In this document: piece after piece, positions 1 to 6,836 of the stretch
Layout: every line of letters begins with the position of its first letter
How positions within the stretch are numbered: the first letter of the stretch is position 1
NCBI RefSeq assembly: GCF_021556455.1
Contig: NZ_JAKGCV010000014.1
Location: 1 to 36,263 of the forward strand
DNA: 36,263 bases
Source of the DNA: Streptomyces fuscigenes
Lineage (GTDB): Bacteria; Actinomycetota; Actinomycetes; Streptomycetales; Streptomycetaceae
Direction of reading: 5' to 3'
The notes under the pieces: model-generated
Told to the model about the DNA's origin: nothing
What the model saw: only the letters and a program-made list of their open reading frames with translations
Database searches by the model: none
Translations under genes and position numbers: made by a program

Positions 1-51
1 CGGCGACGACGGGGCGGGCGCGGGGGACGGGGGGACGGGCGGAGGCGTCAT
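1..51 (-). CDS. possible start of a Pro-rich protein, cut by the window edge
   Basis: A minus-strand ATG at 51 opens a frame that runs off the window, beginning MTPPPVPPSPAPAP. There is no ribosome binding site, but a TAGCCT hexamer lies exactly 6 nt upstream, as in leaderless genes. Only 17 codons are visible, so this may be chance. Not recognised. Confidence 0.2.
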   Translation of the reverse strand, partial: MTPPPVPPSPAPAPSSP

Positions 52-534
52 CCGGTCAGGCTAAGGGGGGCCTGCGGGCGGCCGAAGGGGCTCGGGGCCG
101 CCGTGGCGCGTCGCGCGGAGCCCCCGGGGCCCTGGGCACGGAACCCCGGGCCCGGAACCGAGCCGGTCACCGGAGGCCGGGCGCTGCGCGCCGGGATCAG
201 GGACGGGCGCCTGCGCGGGCCCGCGCAGGCGCGGCAGCGGTCCGGCACCCGCACGGCAGAGGTCCGGCACCGGGGCCGTGGCACGCTGGGGAGGACGCCG
301 CGCCGCGGCGACCGCGGACAGGGCCGTTCCGTCACTGCTGCCGCACCGCGCCGTCCGGCGGGACACGGCTCCGCCACGGCCCTGGCACGGCTGGGTGACA
401 AGGTGCCCGGGCCCCGGGTACCGCGGTGTGACGATGCCACCATCGGGCAAGATCCTCCGCGCGGACGACATGTTGTCTTTGCCTACGCATTACTCTTGAC
501 GCGAGACCGCGCGAGTCGGTCATGGAGGAATGAG
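52..534. other. gene-free GC-rich stretch with a perfect 26-bp palindrome
   Basis: No convincing gene lies here; the long open frames on both strands are by-products of high GC. A perfect 26-bp palindrome occupies 207-232 (half-site GCGCCTGCGCGGG), able to form a strong hairpin or cruciform. The segment should hold the promoter of the gene at 535, but I could not find a convincing -35/-10 pair. TTGACG at 496-501 has no good partner. Confidence 0.5.
58..63 (-). promoter_or_regulatory. candidate leaderless -10 box (TAGCCT)
   Basis: Read on the minus strand, TAGCCT lies 6 nt before the ATG at 51, with a weak TTCGGC 17 nt further upstream. Transcription would start at or next to the A of the ATG. 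Support is only as good as the partial gene it serves. Confidence 0.25.
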
Positions 535-1398
535 ATGAGAAGCAGCAACCCGGTCTTCTCACGACGGGGTTTCACCCGCGACGCCGGCGGCGCCGGCGGT
601 TACGCGGGATTCAACACGGCGCCCCAGGCAGGGGGAACGGCCGTCGGCACCAATCCCTACGCCACCAACCCGTACGCGGGCGCCCCCTACGGCGGCCCGG
701 CGGCGGGCCGGTCCGGCGCCATGACGATGGACGACGTCGTCTCCCGCACCGCCCTGACGCTCGGCGCGGTCGTCGTGACGGCCGTCCTGTCGTGGCTGCT
801 GCTGCCGGTGGACGAGGCGAACATCGGCAAGTCCTACGGGATCGCCGTCGGCGCCGCGCTCGTCGCGCTGGTGCTGGGGCTCGTCCAGTCCTTCAAGCGC
901 AGGCCGACGCCCGCGCTGATCCTCGCGTACGCGGCGTTCGAGGGTGTCTTCCTCGGCGTGCTGAGCAGCGTCGTCAGCACGTACATCGCCTCCGGGGTCG
1001 TCGTGGAGGCGGTCCTCGGCACCATGGCCGTGTTCGCCGGGACGCTCTTCGCGTACAGGATGCGCTGGATCCGGGTGACGAGCCGCTTCTACCGGTTCGT
1101 GATCGCCGCGGCCGCGGGCTTCCTGATCCTGATGGTGGTGAACCTGCTGTTCTCCGTCTTCACCCACGGGGACGGCCTGGGCTTCCGCAGCGGCGGTCTC
1201 GGCATCGCCTTCGGCATCGTCGGCATCCTGCTCGGCGCGTGCTTCCTCGCGCTCGACTTCAAGCAGGTGGAGGACGGCGTCGCATACGGCGCGCCCCGCG
1301 AGGAGGCCTGGCTCGCGGCGTTCGGCCTGACCATGACGCTCGTCTGGATCTACCTGGAGGTCCTGCGGGTGCTGTCGATCCTGCAGAGCGACAACTGA
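535..1398 (+). CDS. Bax inhibitor-1/YccA family membrane protein
   Basis: 287-residue integral membrane protein of the BI-1/YccA (TMBIM) superfamily. Residues 1-60 are a Gly/Asn/Tyr/Pro-rich cytoplasmic tail of the kind seen in actinobacterial members. Seven hydrophobic segments follow, the sixth ending in the acidic motif LALDFKQVEDGV, where the family carries its conserved Asp residues linked to pH-dependent ion leak. The start is ATG 535, preceded by GGAGG at 525-529 with good spacing; the frame stays open far upstream but without a binding site. The family is linked to calcium leak and membrane protease control in other bacteria; the role in Streptomyces is unknown. The gene is monocistronic and ends at a strong two-way terminator. 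Confidence 0.9.
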   Translation: MRSSNPVFSRRGFTRDAGGAGGYAGFNTAPQAGGTAVGTNPYATNPYAGAPYGGPAAGRSGAMTMDDVVSRTALTLGAVVVTAVLSWLLLPVDEANIGKSYGIAVGAALVALVLGLVQSFKRRPTPALILAYAAFEGVFLGVLSSVVSTYIASGVVVEAVLGTMAVFAGTLFAYRMRWIRVTSRFYRFVIAAAAGFLILMVVNLLFSVFTHGDGLGFRSGGLGIAFGIVGILLGACFLALDFKQVEDGVAYGAPREEAWLAAFGLTMTLVWIYLEVLRVLSILQSDN

Positions 1399-1457
1399 CG
1401 CACCCGGACGGCGCCGCCACGGGCCACGGGCCCGTCACCGCGCAGCCGGCAAGCACA

Positions 1458-1498
1458 CGGAAGGGGTCCGCGGGCACAGTGCCCGCGGACCCCTTCCG
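1458..1498. terminator. perfect 20-bp inverted repeat, two-way terminator
   Basis: Positions 1458-1477 and 1479-1498 are perfect reverse complements (20 bp each, one central base). The repeat lies 60 bp past the BI-1 stop and between convergent genes, so it can stop transcription from both sides. There is no T-run, as is common for Streptomyces terminators. Confidence 0.8.
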
Positions 1499-1600
1499 CA
1501 TGTCCTCGGCCCGCAGCGAGGCGCATGGCCCGGCAGCGCCGGGTCGGCAGTCGCCTGCGGACCAGGACGCCGAGGCCGTGGCCGGTCCGTTCCTGGTGAC

Positions 1601-1623
1601 GGCGGCCGGTCGTTCCGGCCGCC
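1601..1623 (-). terminator. 9-bp stem-loop after the DUF4287-like gene
   Basis: GGCGGCCGG, five loop bases, then CCGGCCGCC. It lies about 50 nt past the stop of the minus-strand gene 1674-1904, ahead of the larger two-way hairpin. Confidence 0.55.
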
Positions 1624-1673
1624 TGCGGGGCCGCGGACCCGGCGCCACTCCGCGGGGGCCGGGCCGCGGGGGA

Positions 1674-1904
1674 TCAGAGCAGGCGACGGGCCGCCCGCCT
1701 CAGATCGTGTTCGTGGACGATCGCCTTCGCGTGTCCGTACGACAGGTCGTGCTCACCCCTCAGCCAGCTGACCTTCTCCTCGAAGCGGACAAGGGCAGGG
1801 CCTTCGTCGAGTGTGCGCAGCCAATCCGAAACGCCTCGGCCTGTGCACTGCGGGATGCGGGAGAGCAGATTGCGATGGGTCTCTTCGGAGAAGACAAGGG
1901 ACAT
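1674..1904 (-). CDS. small DUF4287-like protein
   Basis: 76-residue soluble protein with no signal peptide or membrane segment. The C-terminal half carries WLRGEHDLSYGHAKAIVHE followed by a basic tail, and the N-terminal part contains GRGVSDWLRTL. This layout matches the small DUF4287 family common in actinobacteria; the family call is from memory. ATG 1904 was chosen because GGAGG sits a few bases upstream; the frame stays open to about 2066, but without a binding site, and that part would overlap the divergent gene at 2051. Function unknown. Confidence 0.75.
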   Translation of the reverse strand: MSLVFSEETHRNLLSRIPQCTGRGVSDWLRTLDEGPALVRFEEKVSWLRGEHDLSYGHAKAIVHEHDLRRAARRLL

Positions 1905-2038
1905 CGGCGCCTCCGGACGCTCGCGCGTACTGGTGCAGCGGCGGCTGCGTGAGAAGCAGCCGTTAACGACACCGTGCCTGAGCGTTCGCCCGTTGGCAAC
2001 AGTCCCGGGACCTTTCCCGCCGATCGGGGAGAGCCGCG

Positions 2039-2044
2039 TAGGGT
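2039..2044 (+). promoter_or_regulatory. leaderless -10 box (TAGGGT)
   Basis: TAGGGT fits the Streptomyces TAGRRT -10 consensus and is exactly 6 nt before the GTG at 2051, with no Shine-Dalgarno between. Transcription should begin at the start codon. No clear -35 box. Confidence 0.5.
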
Positions 2045-2050
2045 CGCGGT

Positions 2051-2371
2051 GTGCTCGATACGACACCGCTGACCTCGCCCGTGGACCGCTTCACCGACCG
2101 CCTGCGCGCCGCGCCGCACAGCCGGCTCCGGCGAGGACCGGCGGCCGCCGCGCTCACGCTGGCCAGGGAGCTCTCCGCACGTGCCCAGCGCCTCGACGAC
2201 CCCGGCACGGAGCCGCGGATCATGCCGGACGCGGGAGCACTCCTGGTGGCCGACCAGCTCGCCGTCGCGGTGGGGGACCTGGTCGAGGCACTGCGGACGG
2301 CCCCGTCGCAGCGGGAGCTGGACGAGGCCGTCAGATCAGTCGCGAGAGTGGTTGCGGAGGCAAATCTCTGA
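2051..2371 (+). CDS. small conserved-looking protein of unknown function
   Basis: 106-residue Ala/Arg/Leu-rich protein, predicted mostly helical and cytoplasmic. There are no membrane segments and no motif I recognise. Codon use has the strong third-position GC bias of real Streptomyces genes, apart from a few codons at the very end. GTG 2051 has no Shine-Dalgarno but a TAGGGT hexamer 6 nt upstream, pointing to a leaderless mRNA. It is divergent from the DUF4287-like gene and convergent with the gene ending at 2416. No function can be proposed. Confidence 0.7.
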   Translation: MLDTTPLTSPVDRFTDRLRAAPHSRLRRGPAAAALTLARELSARAQRLDDPGTEPRIMPDAGALLVADQLAVAVGDLVEALRTAPSQRELDEAVRSVARVVAEANL

Positions 2372-2415
2372 GGGTGCGCCGCGAAGGGCGCCCCGCGGGT
2401 CCGCGGGGTGCCCGC

Positions 2416-3621
2416 TCAGAGGGACGCGATGACGCGGTCCGCGAGGATGTACACGTGCTCCTCGGCGGCGTCCGTGGCGTCAGTACCGTCGGTGGCGTCG
2501 GTGGCGTCGGTGGCGTCGGTGGCGTCGGTGGCGTCCGAGTTGTCGGTGCCGTCCGCGACAACCGCGCCGTCGGCACGGGCCGTCCCGCAGGAGAAGGTCA
2601 GGCTGTAGGCGCCCGAGACTCCCGACCCGCCGAGCAGGTACGGCGTCCCGCCCTGGCGCAGTGAGCGCGCCAGGCGCTCCGCCGTCTCCCGGTGGCCCGG
2701 GGTCATGCACAGCGTGGTGCCATCGGCGAACATGTACACGTCGAGCGTGCCCAGGGGGCCCGGGCGCACGTCGGACAGCGCGGTCCGGGTCCGGGCCAGC
2801 TCCTCCAGCCGCTCGACCGTCCGCTCGTGGTCGGTGACGATCGGCGAGCGCGTCGGCACGAAGTCGGGGTGGGAGGGGTGCCTGCGGCGTGCCGCGGCCA
2901 GCTCGGGGGAGTCCTCGGGGAACTCGCCGGCCGGAGCGGCCGGCGCCGCCGGGCCCGCGCTCTCCACGTCGTCCCCGCCGGTCGAGGGGAAGCCCGCGAA
3001 GTCGTCGAACGCGTCCGCGACCTGGTCGTACGCGGCGGGGTCGTAGGCCGGCTGGTCCTGGAGGCGGTCCTGCGCGGCCTGGTCGAACGCGTCGCGCACG
3101 ATGCCGTCGGCGGGCAGCCCGCCGCCGTGGATGCCGGCGACGTCCGGGATGCCCGGGAGATCGTGGCCGAGCGCCTCGAAGGCCGAGAAGTCGGCCTGGC
3201 GGGGCATGAAGAACGCGGCGTCCTCGAAGGACGGGTCCACGCCCGGCCCGATCAGGCCGCCGAGCACCGACGGCGAGTCCGCCGCGTCCCGGGCCTCCTG
3301 CGCGGCCCAGAAGGCGCGCGCCTCGGCGAGCTCGCGCTCGCGCTCCTCGGCCAGGGCGTCGGCGACCGCCGTGCGTATCGCGTCGGCGGTGTCCACCGCG
3401 TCGGCCGCTGCGACCGGCGCGGGGACGGCGGAGCCGGCCTCCGTCGCGGCAGCCCTGGCCTGCGGTACGGAGACGCCGGATCCGCCACTGTTCACCTCGG
3501 CCAGGTCGGTGCGCAGGGCGGTGACCTCCCTGCGCAGCCCGTGGGCGGCGTGCAGTGCGGCCGCGCCCACGGCGGTCGCGGTGGCCGTGGTCAGCAGCAA
3601 GGCAAGAGACATGGCGCTCAC
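2416..3621 (-). CDS. membrane-anchored unknown protein with TDA repeat
   Basis: 401 residues. Residues 5-27 form one N-terminal membrane anchor, followed by a short coiled-coil-like stretch (LRREVTALRTDLAEVN) and a long acidic, Ala-rich, probably disordered middle part. The C-terminal third looks folded (LGTLDVYMFADGTTLCMTP; YSLTFSCG) but is interrupted near the end by a Thr-Asp-Ala repeat before the final VYILADRVIASL. GTG 3621 was chosen because GGGGAG lies 6 nt upstream; ATG 3612 is the alternative. With no cleavage site visible, the protein is probably anchored by its N terminus. Family not recognised. Confidence 0.8.
   Translation of the reverse strand: MSAMSLALLLTTATATAVGAAALHAAHGLRREVTALRTDLAEVNSGGSGVSVPQARAAATEAGSAVPAPVAAADAVDTADAIRTAVADALAEERERELAEARAFWAAQEARDAADSPSVLGGLIGPGVDPSFEDAAFFMPRQADFSAFEALGHDLPGIPDVAGIHGGGLPADGIVRDAFDQAAQDRLQDQPAYDPAAYDQVADAFDDFAGFPSTGGDDVESAGPAAPAAPAGEFPEDSPELAAARRRHPSHPDFVPTRSPIVTDHERTVERLEELARTRTALSDVRPGPLGTLDVYMFADGTTLCMTPGHRETAERLARSLRQGGTPYLLGGSGVSGAYSLTFSCGTARADGAVVADGTDNSDATDATDATDATDATDGTDATDAAEEHVYILADRVIASL
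2491..2535. repeat. in-frame 9-bp tandem repeat, 5 copies
   Basis: Five exact copies of GGTGGCGTC, read on the minus strand as Thr-Asp-Ala codons inside the gene 2416-3621, with diverged copies on each side. Because 9 is a multiple of 3, copy changes lengthen or shorten the protein without a frameshift. Confidence 0.9.
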
Positions 3622-3697
3622 TTACTACTCCCCAAACTCATCGGATTCCCCCGGTCTTCCTATCTCAGCTTGTCGCGGGTGCGCGGCGACCGTCAGT

Positions 3698-3716
3698 GCA
3701 TTACGTCACGAAATGC
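3698..3716. promoter_or_regulatory. 19-bp near-perfect palindrome, candidate operator
   Basis: GCATTACGT C ACGAAATGC has one mismatched pair in 9 and is AT-richer than its surroundings. It lies about 77-95 nt upstream of the GTG at 3621, where a dimeric repressor could act. No regulator gene is adjacent. Confidence 0.4.
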
Positions 3717-3768
3717 GTGGGTCTTTGGACCCTTCGGTAACCCGGGGGAAGCTGCTGACCTGCACAAA

Positions 3769-3811
3769 GCAATCTCCCCCCGGAATTGGTCACAATCCGG
3801 GGGGAGATTGC
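3769..3811 (-). terminator. 16-bp stem-loop terminator after the thiolase gene
   Basis: Arms 3769-3784 and 3796-3811 (GCAATCTCCCCCCGGA and its complement) with an 11-base loop. On the minus strand the stem is followed by TTTG. It separates the thiolase gene (ends 4005) from the next minus-strand gene (starts 3621). The rest of the 3622-4004 gap holds nothing else I can identify apart from the palindrome at 3698. Confidence 0.75.
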
Positions 3812-4004
3812 ATTACGGCAGAGGCTCACGCGACGCACGAGCGGCGGGGGGCTCACGCGGGCGGACGGGGGCCTTGGCGCCTCCGGGCGGCTTGTCCGCT
3901 GGTGCGGCGCATCGGCTCAGCTGCGTGCTTCTTTTGTTCTGGGCTTCGCTTCCGCTGCGGGCGGGTGCCCTTCGTACCTCAGGACCCCCACCCTCCGCTG
4001 CGGC

Positions 4005-5225
4005 TCAGCTCAGCCTCTCCAGCACCATGGCCATGCCCTGGCCGCCTCCCACGCACATCGTCTCCAGGCCGAACTGCTTGTCGTGGAACTGGAGGCTGTT
4101 GATCAGCGTGCCGGTGATGCGGGCGCCCGTCATGCCGAAGGGGTGACCGACGGCGATCGCGCCGCCGTTGACGTTCAGCTTCTCCAGCGGGATGCCCAGG
4201 TCCCGGTACGACGGGATGACCTGCGCGGCGAACGCCTCGTTGATCTCGACCAGGTCGATGTCGTCCATGGTCATCCCCGCGCGCTTCAGCGCCTGCCGGG
4301 ACGCCTCGACCGGGCCGAGGCCCATGATCTCGGGCGACAGGCCCGTCACGCCGGTGGAGACGATGCGGGCGAGGGGCGTCAGCCCCAGCTCGCGTGCCTT
4401 CGTGTCGGACATGATCACGAGGGCGGCGGCGCCGTCGTTCAGCGGGCAGCAGTTGCCGGCCGTGACAAGGCCTTCGGGACGGAAGACGGGCTTCAGGCCC
4501 GCGACGCCCTCCATCGTGACGCCCGCGCGCGGGCCGTCGTCCTTGGCCACGACCGTTCCGTCCGGCAGCGTGACGGGCGTGATCTCCCGCTCCCAGAAGC
4601 CGTTCTTGAGCGCTTCCTCGGCGAGGTTCTGCGAGCGGACGCCGAACTCGTCCATGTCCTCGCGCGTCACTCCCTTGAGCCGCGCCAGGTTCTCCGCGGT
4701 CTGGCCCATCGCGATGTACGGGTCGGGGAACAGCCCGTCCTCGCGCGGGTCGTGCCACCCGGCGCCGGTCGACTGGGCGACCTCGGCGGTGCGCGCCTCG
4801 GCGCTCGCGAAGAGCGGGTTGTGCGTGTCGGGCATCCCGTCGCTGGTGCCCTTCACCGAGCGGGACACCATCTCGACGCCCGCGGAGATGAAGACGTCGC
4901 CCTCGCCCGCCTTGATGGCGTGCATCGCCATCCGGGAGGTCTGGAGGGAGGACGAGCAGTACCGGGTGATGGTGCAGCCGGGAAGGTGGTCCATCCCCAT
5001 CTGTACGGCCACGATCCGCGCGAGGTTGTGGCCCTGCTCGCCGCCGGGCAGACCGCAGCCGAGCATCAGGTCGTCGATGTCGTGCGGATCGAGACCGGGG
5101 ACCTTGTCGAGGGCGGTCTTGATGATGGTGGCGGTCAGGTCGTCCGGCCGCAGCTCCTTGAGGGACCCCTTGAAGGCCCGCCCGATGGGGGAGCGGGCGG
5201 CTGAGACGATCACGGCTTCTGGCAT
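4005..5225 (-). CDS. acetyl-CoA C-acyltransferase (thiolase)
   Basis: 406-residue thiolase with all catalytic parts: acylated Cys90 in RYCSSSLQ, His361 in AVGHPFGMTGAR, and Cys391 in CVGGGQGMAM. NEAFA is at 329-333. It catalyses either CoA-dependent cleavage of 3-ketoacyl-CoA in beta-oxidation or the reverse condensation of two acyl-CoAs. Sequence alone does not tell FadA-like from AtoB-like use, and no beta-oxidation partner is adjacent. Length is normal for the family. ATG 5225 has AGGAG about 8 nt upstream. A TAGGAT -10 box lies just upstream, so it is probably transcribed alone rather than with the SGNH gene 385 bp away. Confidence 0.93.
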   Translation of the reverse strand: MPEAVIVSAARSPIGRAFKGSLKELRPDDLTATIIKTALDKVPGLDPHDIDDLMLGCGLPGGEQGHNLARIVAVQMGMDHLPGCTITRYCSSSLQTSRMAMHAIKAGEGDVFISAGVEMVSRSVKGTSDGMPDTHNPLFASAEARTAEVAQSTGAGWHDPREDGLFPDPYIAMGQTAENLARLKGVTREDMDEFGVRSQNLAEEALKNGFWEREITPVTLPDGTVVAKDDGPRAGVTMEGVAGLKPVFRPEGLVTAGNCCPLNDGAAALVIMSDTKARELGLTPLARIVSTGVTGLSPEIMGLGPVEASRQALKRAGMTMDDIDLVEINEAFAAQVIPSYRDLGIPLEKLNVNGGAIAVGHPFGMTGARITGTLINSLQFHDKQFGLETMCVGGGQGMAMVLERLS

Positions 5226-5275
5226 CGGGCGCTCCTGGTGGGCGGGGACGGTTCGGCGGCTCTGCTCCGCAGTCC

Positions 5276-5281
5276 ATCCTA
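5276..5281 (-). promoter_or_regulatory. -10 box (TAGGAT) of the thiolase gene
   Basis: On the minus strand TAGGAT, a perfect Streptomyces -10, lies about 50 nt before the ATG at 5225. The expected leader of roughly 43 nt includes the AGGAG site. The -35 region is weak. Confidence 0.45.
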
Positions 5282-5460
5282 AGCGGTTGCTCAGGTGGAT
5301 GGGAGGGTAGTCCCCGCGGGTCCGGGCGGCGAAACCGGAGAGGCGGCCGGGGCGGAGTGAGATGGCACACGCGGCCCGGAGGGCGGGAGCCTGCCGGCTT
5401 CACGCTGCGCGACCCGGCTGCGGGGCCGCGACCGGCTCGGCGCGGAGCGGGGGCGGCGGG

Positions 5461-5504
5461 ACCGGCCCGTACAGGAGGGTGTACCGGCCCGTACAGGAGG
5501 GTGT
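5461..5504. repeat. 22-bp direct repeat, 2 copies
   Basis: Two exact adjacent copies (5461-5482, 5483-5504), each beginning ACCGGCCCGTACAGG. They lie in the 385-bp gap between the thiolase and SGNH genes. Each contains GTAC, but no convincing operator symmetry. Besides this repeat, the -10 box and the hairpin at 5538, I see nothing in the gap. Confidence 0.85.
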
Positions 5505-5537
5505 CAGGGAGCCGGGACCGGGACCCCCCGGGCCGGG

Positions 5538-5573
5538 CGCGCCACGGCCGGGCCCGGAGGCGGCCGTGGCGCG
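5538..5573 (-). terminator. 13-bp stem-loop terminator after the SGNH gene
   Basis: Arms 5538-5550 and 5561-5573 (CGCGCCACGGCCG and its complement) with a 10-base loop, about 38 nt beyond the stop of the minus-strand SGNH hydrolase gene. Confidence 0.7.
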
Positions 5574-5610
5574 GGCGCCGCGCGGGCCTTGCGCGAGGGG
5601 TGGACGGCCG

Positions 5611-6612
5611 TCACGAGTCCTGGTGGGCCTCTCGGGGTGCCGGCTCCTGCTGGGTGATCGGGTGGCGCCTGCGGCGGTGCTTCAGCAGTGCCCAGGGGGC
5701 GCGCGCCCCCGTGACCTCGGTGCCGCCGCGCGCTGCCGCCTCGGACGCCGCCTTGGCGACCGGCAGCATGTTCTCGTCGCGCGTGACGTCCAGCCGGTCC
5801 GTCTCCGGCCACAGGCCCAGTGCCGCGCAGAGCGTGGGCAGCACGGCCATGGCCGCCGTCGCGTACCCGTCGACGGACGGGTGGTAGTGGTCCGGCCCGA
5901 ACATCTCGCTCGGGTGCGCCTCGAACTCGGGGCCCAGCAGGTCTCCCAGCGACACCGTGCGGCCGCCCTGCTCCACCGTGACGATCGTCTGCGCCGCCGC
6001 CAGCTGGCGGCTCGTGCGCCGGGCCAGCCAGCGCAGCGGCTGGTAGACGGGCTCGACGGTGCCGAGATCCGGGCAGGTCGCGACCACCACCTCCGCCCCC
6101 GCGGTGCGCAGCCGCCGGACCGCGGCCGACAGGTAGCGAACGGACTGGGTGGGCGCCATCCGGTGCGTCACGTCGTTCGCGCCGATCATGACCACGCAGA
6201 TGTCCGGCAGCCGGGACGGGTCGGACAGCATGAGGGAGACCTGGCGCTCCAGGTCGTTGGACCGGGCTCCGGGCAGGGCCACGTTCACGAGATCCACGGG
6301 CCGCTCGGCCACCGCCGCGAGCCCCGACGCCAGCAGGGCCCCCGGCGTCTGGCCGACCCGCCGCACCCCCTGGCCCGCCGCCAGCGAATCACCCATCACG
6401 CCCAGCCGCAGTGCGTCCGCCCGGCCGTACGCGAGGCCGTACCAGCCGTTCCCGTTCGCCGGGACCGGGGCGTCCGGAATGCCCACCCGCCGCTTCGCCA
6501 GCTGGACCTCGGCCAGCAGCACCCCCATCCCCGCCGCGCCGATCAGACCGATGCCGCCGCCCCCGAAAGCCGCGCCCGTCGCGATGCGTCTGGCCACCCT
6601 CGCTCTCGACAC
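5611..6612 (-). CDS. SGNH/GDSL family esterase or lipase, membrane-associated
   Basis: 333 residues. A Gly/Ala-rich hydrophobic stretch (about residues 12-35) follows a basic start and could be a membrane anchor or uncleaved signal. The SGNH blocks follow in order: GDSLAAGQG with nucleophile Ser76, Gly in the ALPGARSND region, GANDVTHR with Asn146, and DHYHPSVDGY with the Asp241/His244 pair. It should hydrolyse an ester of unknown substrate. GTG 6612 was chosen because GAGGAGG lies 11 nt upstream and a likely promoter sits just before it. The in-frame ATG at 6654 has no binding site and overlaps that promoter. The Arg/His-rich C-terminal tail is probably disordered. Confidence 0.88.
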   Translation of the reverse strand: MSRARVARRIATGAAFGGGGIGLIGAAGMGVLLAEVQLAKRRVGIPDAPVPANGNGWYGLAYGRADALRLGVMGDSLAAGQGVRRVGQTPGALLASGLAAVAERPVDLVNVALPGARSNDLERQVSLMLSDPSRLPDICVVMIGANDVTHRMAPTQSVRYLSAAVRRLRTAGAEVVVATCPDLGTVEPVYQPLRWLARRTSRQLAAAQTIVTVEQGGRTVSLGDLLGPEFEAHPSEMFGPDHYHPSVDGYATAAMAVLPTLCAALGLWPETDRLDVTRDENMLPVAKAASEAAARGGTEVTGARAPWALLKHRRRRHPITQQEPAPREAHQDS

Positions 6613-6653
6613 TGTCCGAGCCACCTCCTCTGCACACACGCACGTACATCGCA

Positions 6654-6682
6654 TATCTGCCCCCCGGAGGGCCCCGCATCAA
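6654..6682 (-). promoter_or_regulatory. candidate promoter of the SGNH hydrolase gene
   Basis: On the minus strand TTGATG (6682-6677), a 17-nt spacer, then CAGATA (6659-6654). Start would be near 6647, giving a leader of about 35 nt that includes the GAGGAGG site. This supports GTG 6612 as the start. Confidence 0.4.
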
Positions 6683-6774
6683 CGACATCGGCCATCGAAT
6701 CTCGGCCGGTGTGCGCGGGGGCCCTCCCACCCTGCCTACGCTGCCGTCACTGGGCCCGCACGGGGCGCCGTGCC

Positions 6775-6780
6775 TAGGCT
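6775..6780 (+). promoter_or_regulatory. -10 box (TAGGCT) for cbs
   Basis: TAGGCT fits the Streptomyces -10 consensus and lies 57 nt before the cbs GTG. No good -35 box is visible. A short inverted repeat GCACGG/CCGTGC lies directly upstream at about 6758-6773. Confidence 0.4.
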
Positions 6781-6836
6781 GTCGGGACCATCACGGAGAT
6801 CCCGATGGCAGCCCCGGACCAACCGGAGACAAAACG

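Noticed and set aside
496-524. TTGACG as -35 box for the BI-1 gene
   Set aside because: No acceptable -10 at 16-19 nt, and the expected start would fall in the ribosome binding site.
6411-6836. Upstream extension of cbs in the same frame
   Set aside because: It overlaps the divergent SGNH gene and its promoter. GTG 6837 has a good GGAG site and matches the normal enzyme start.
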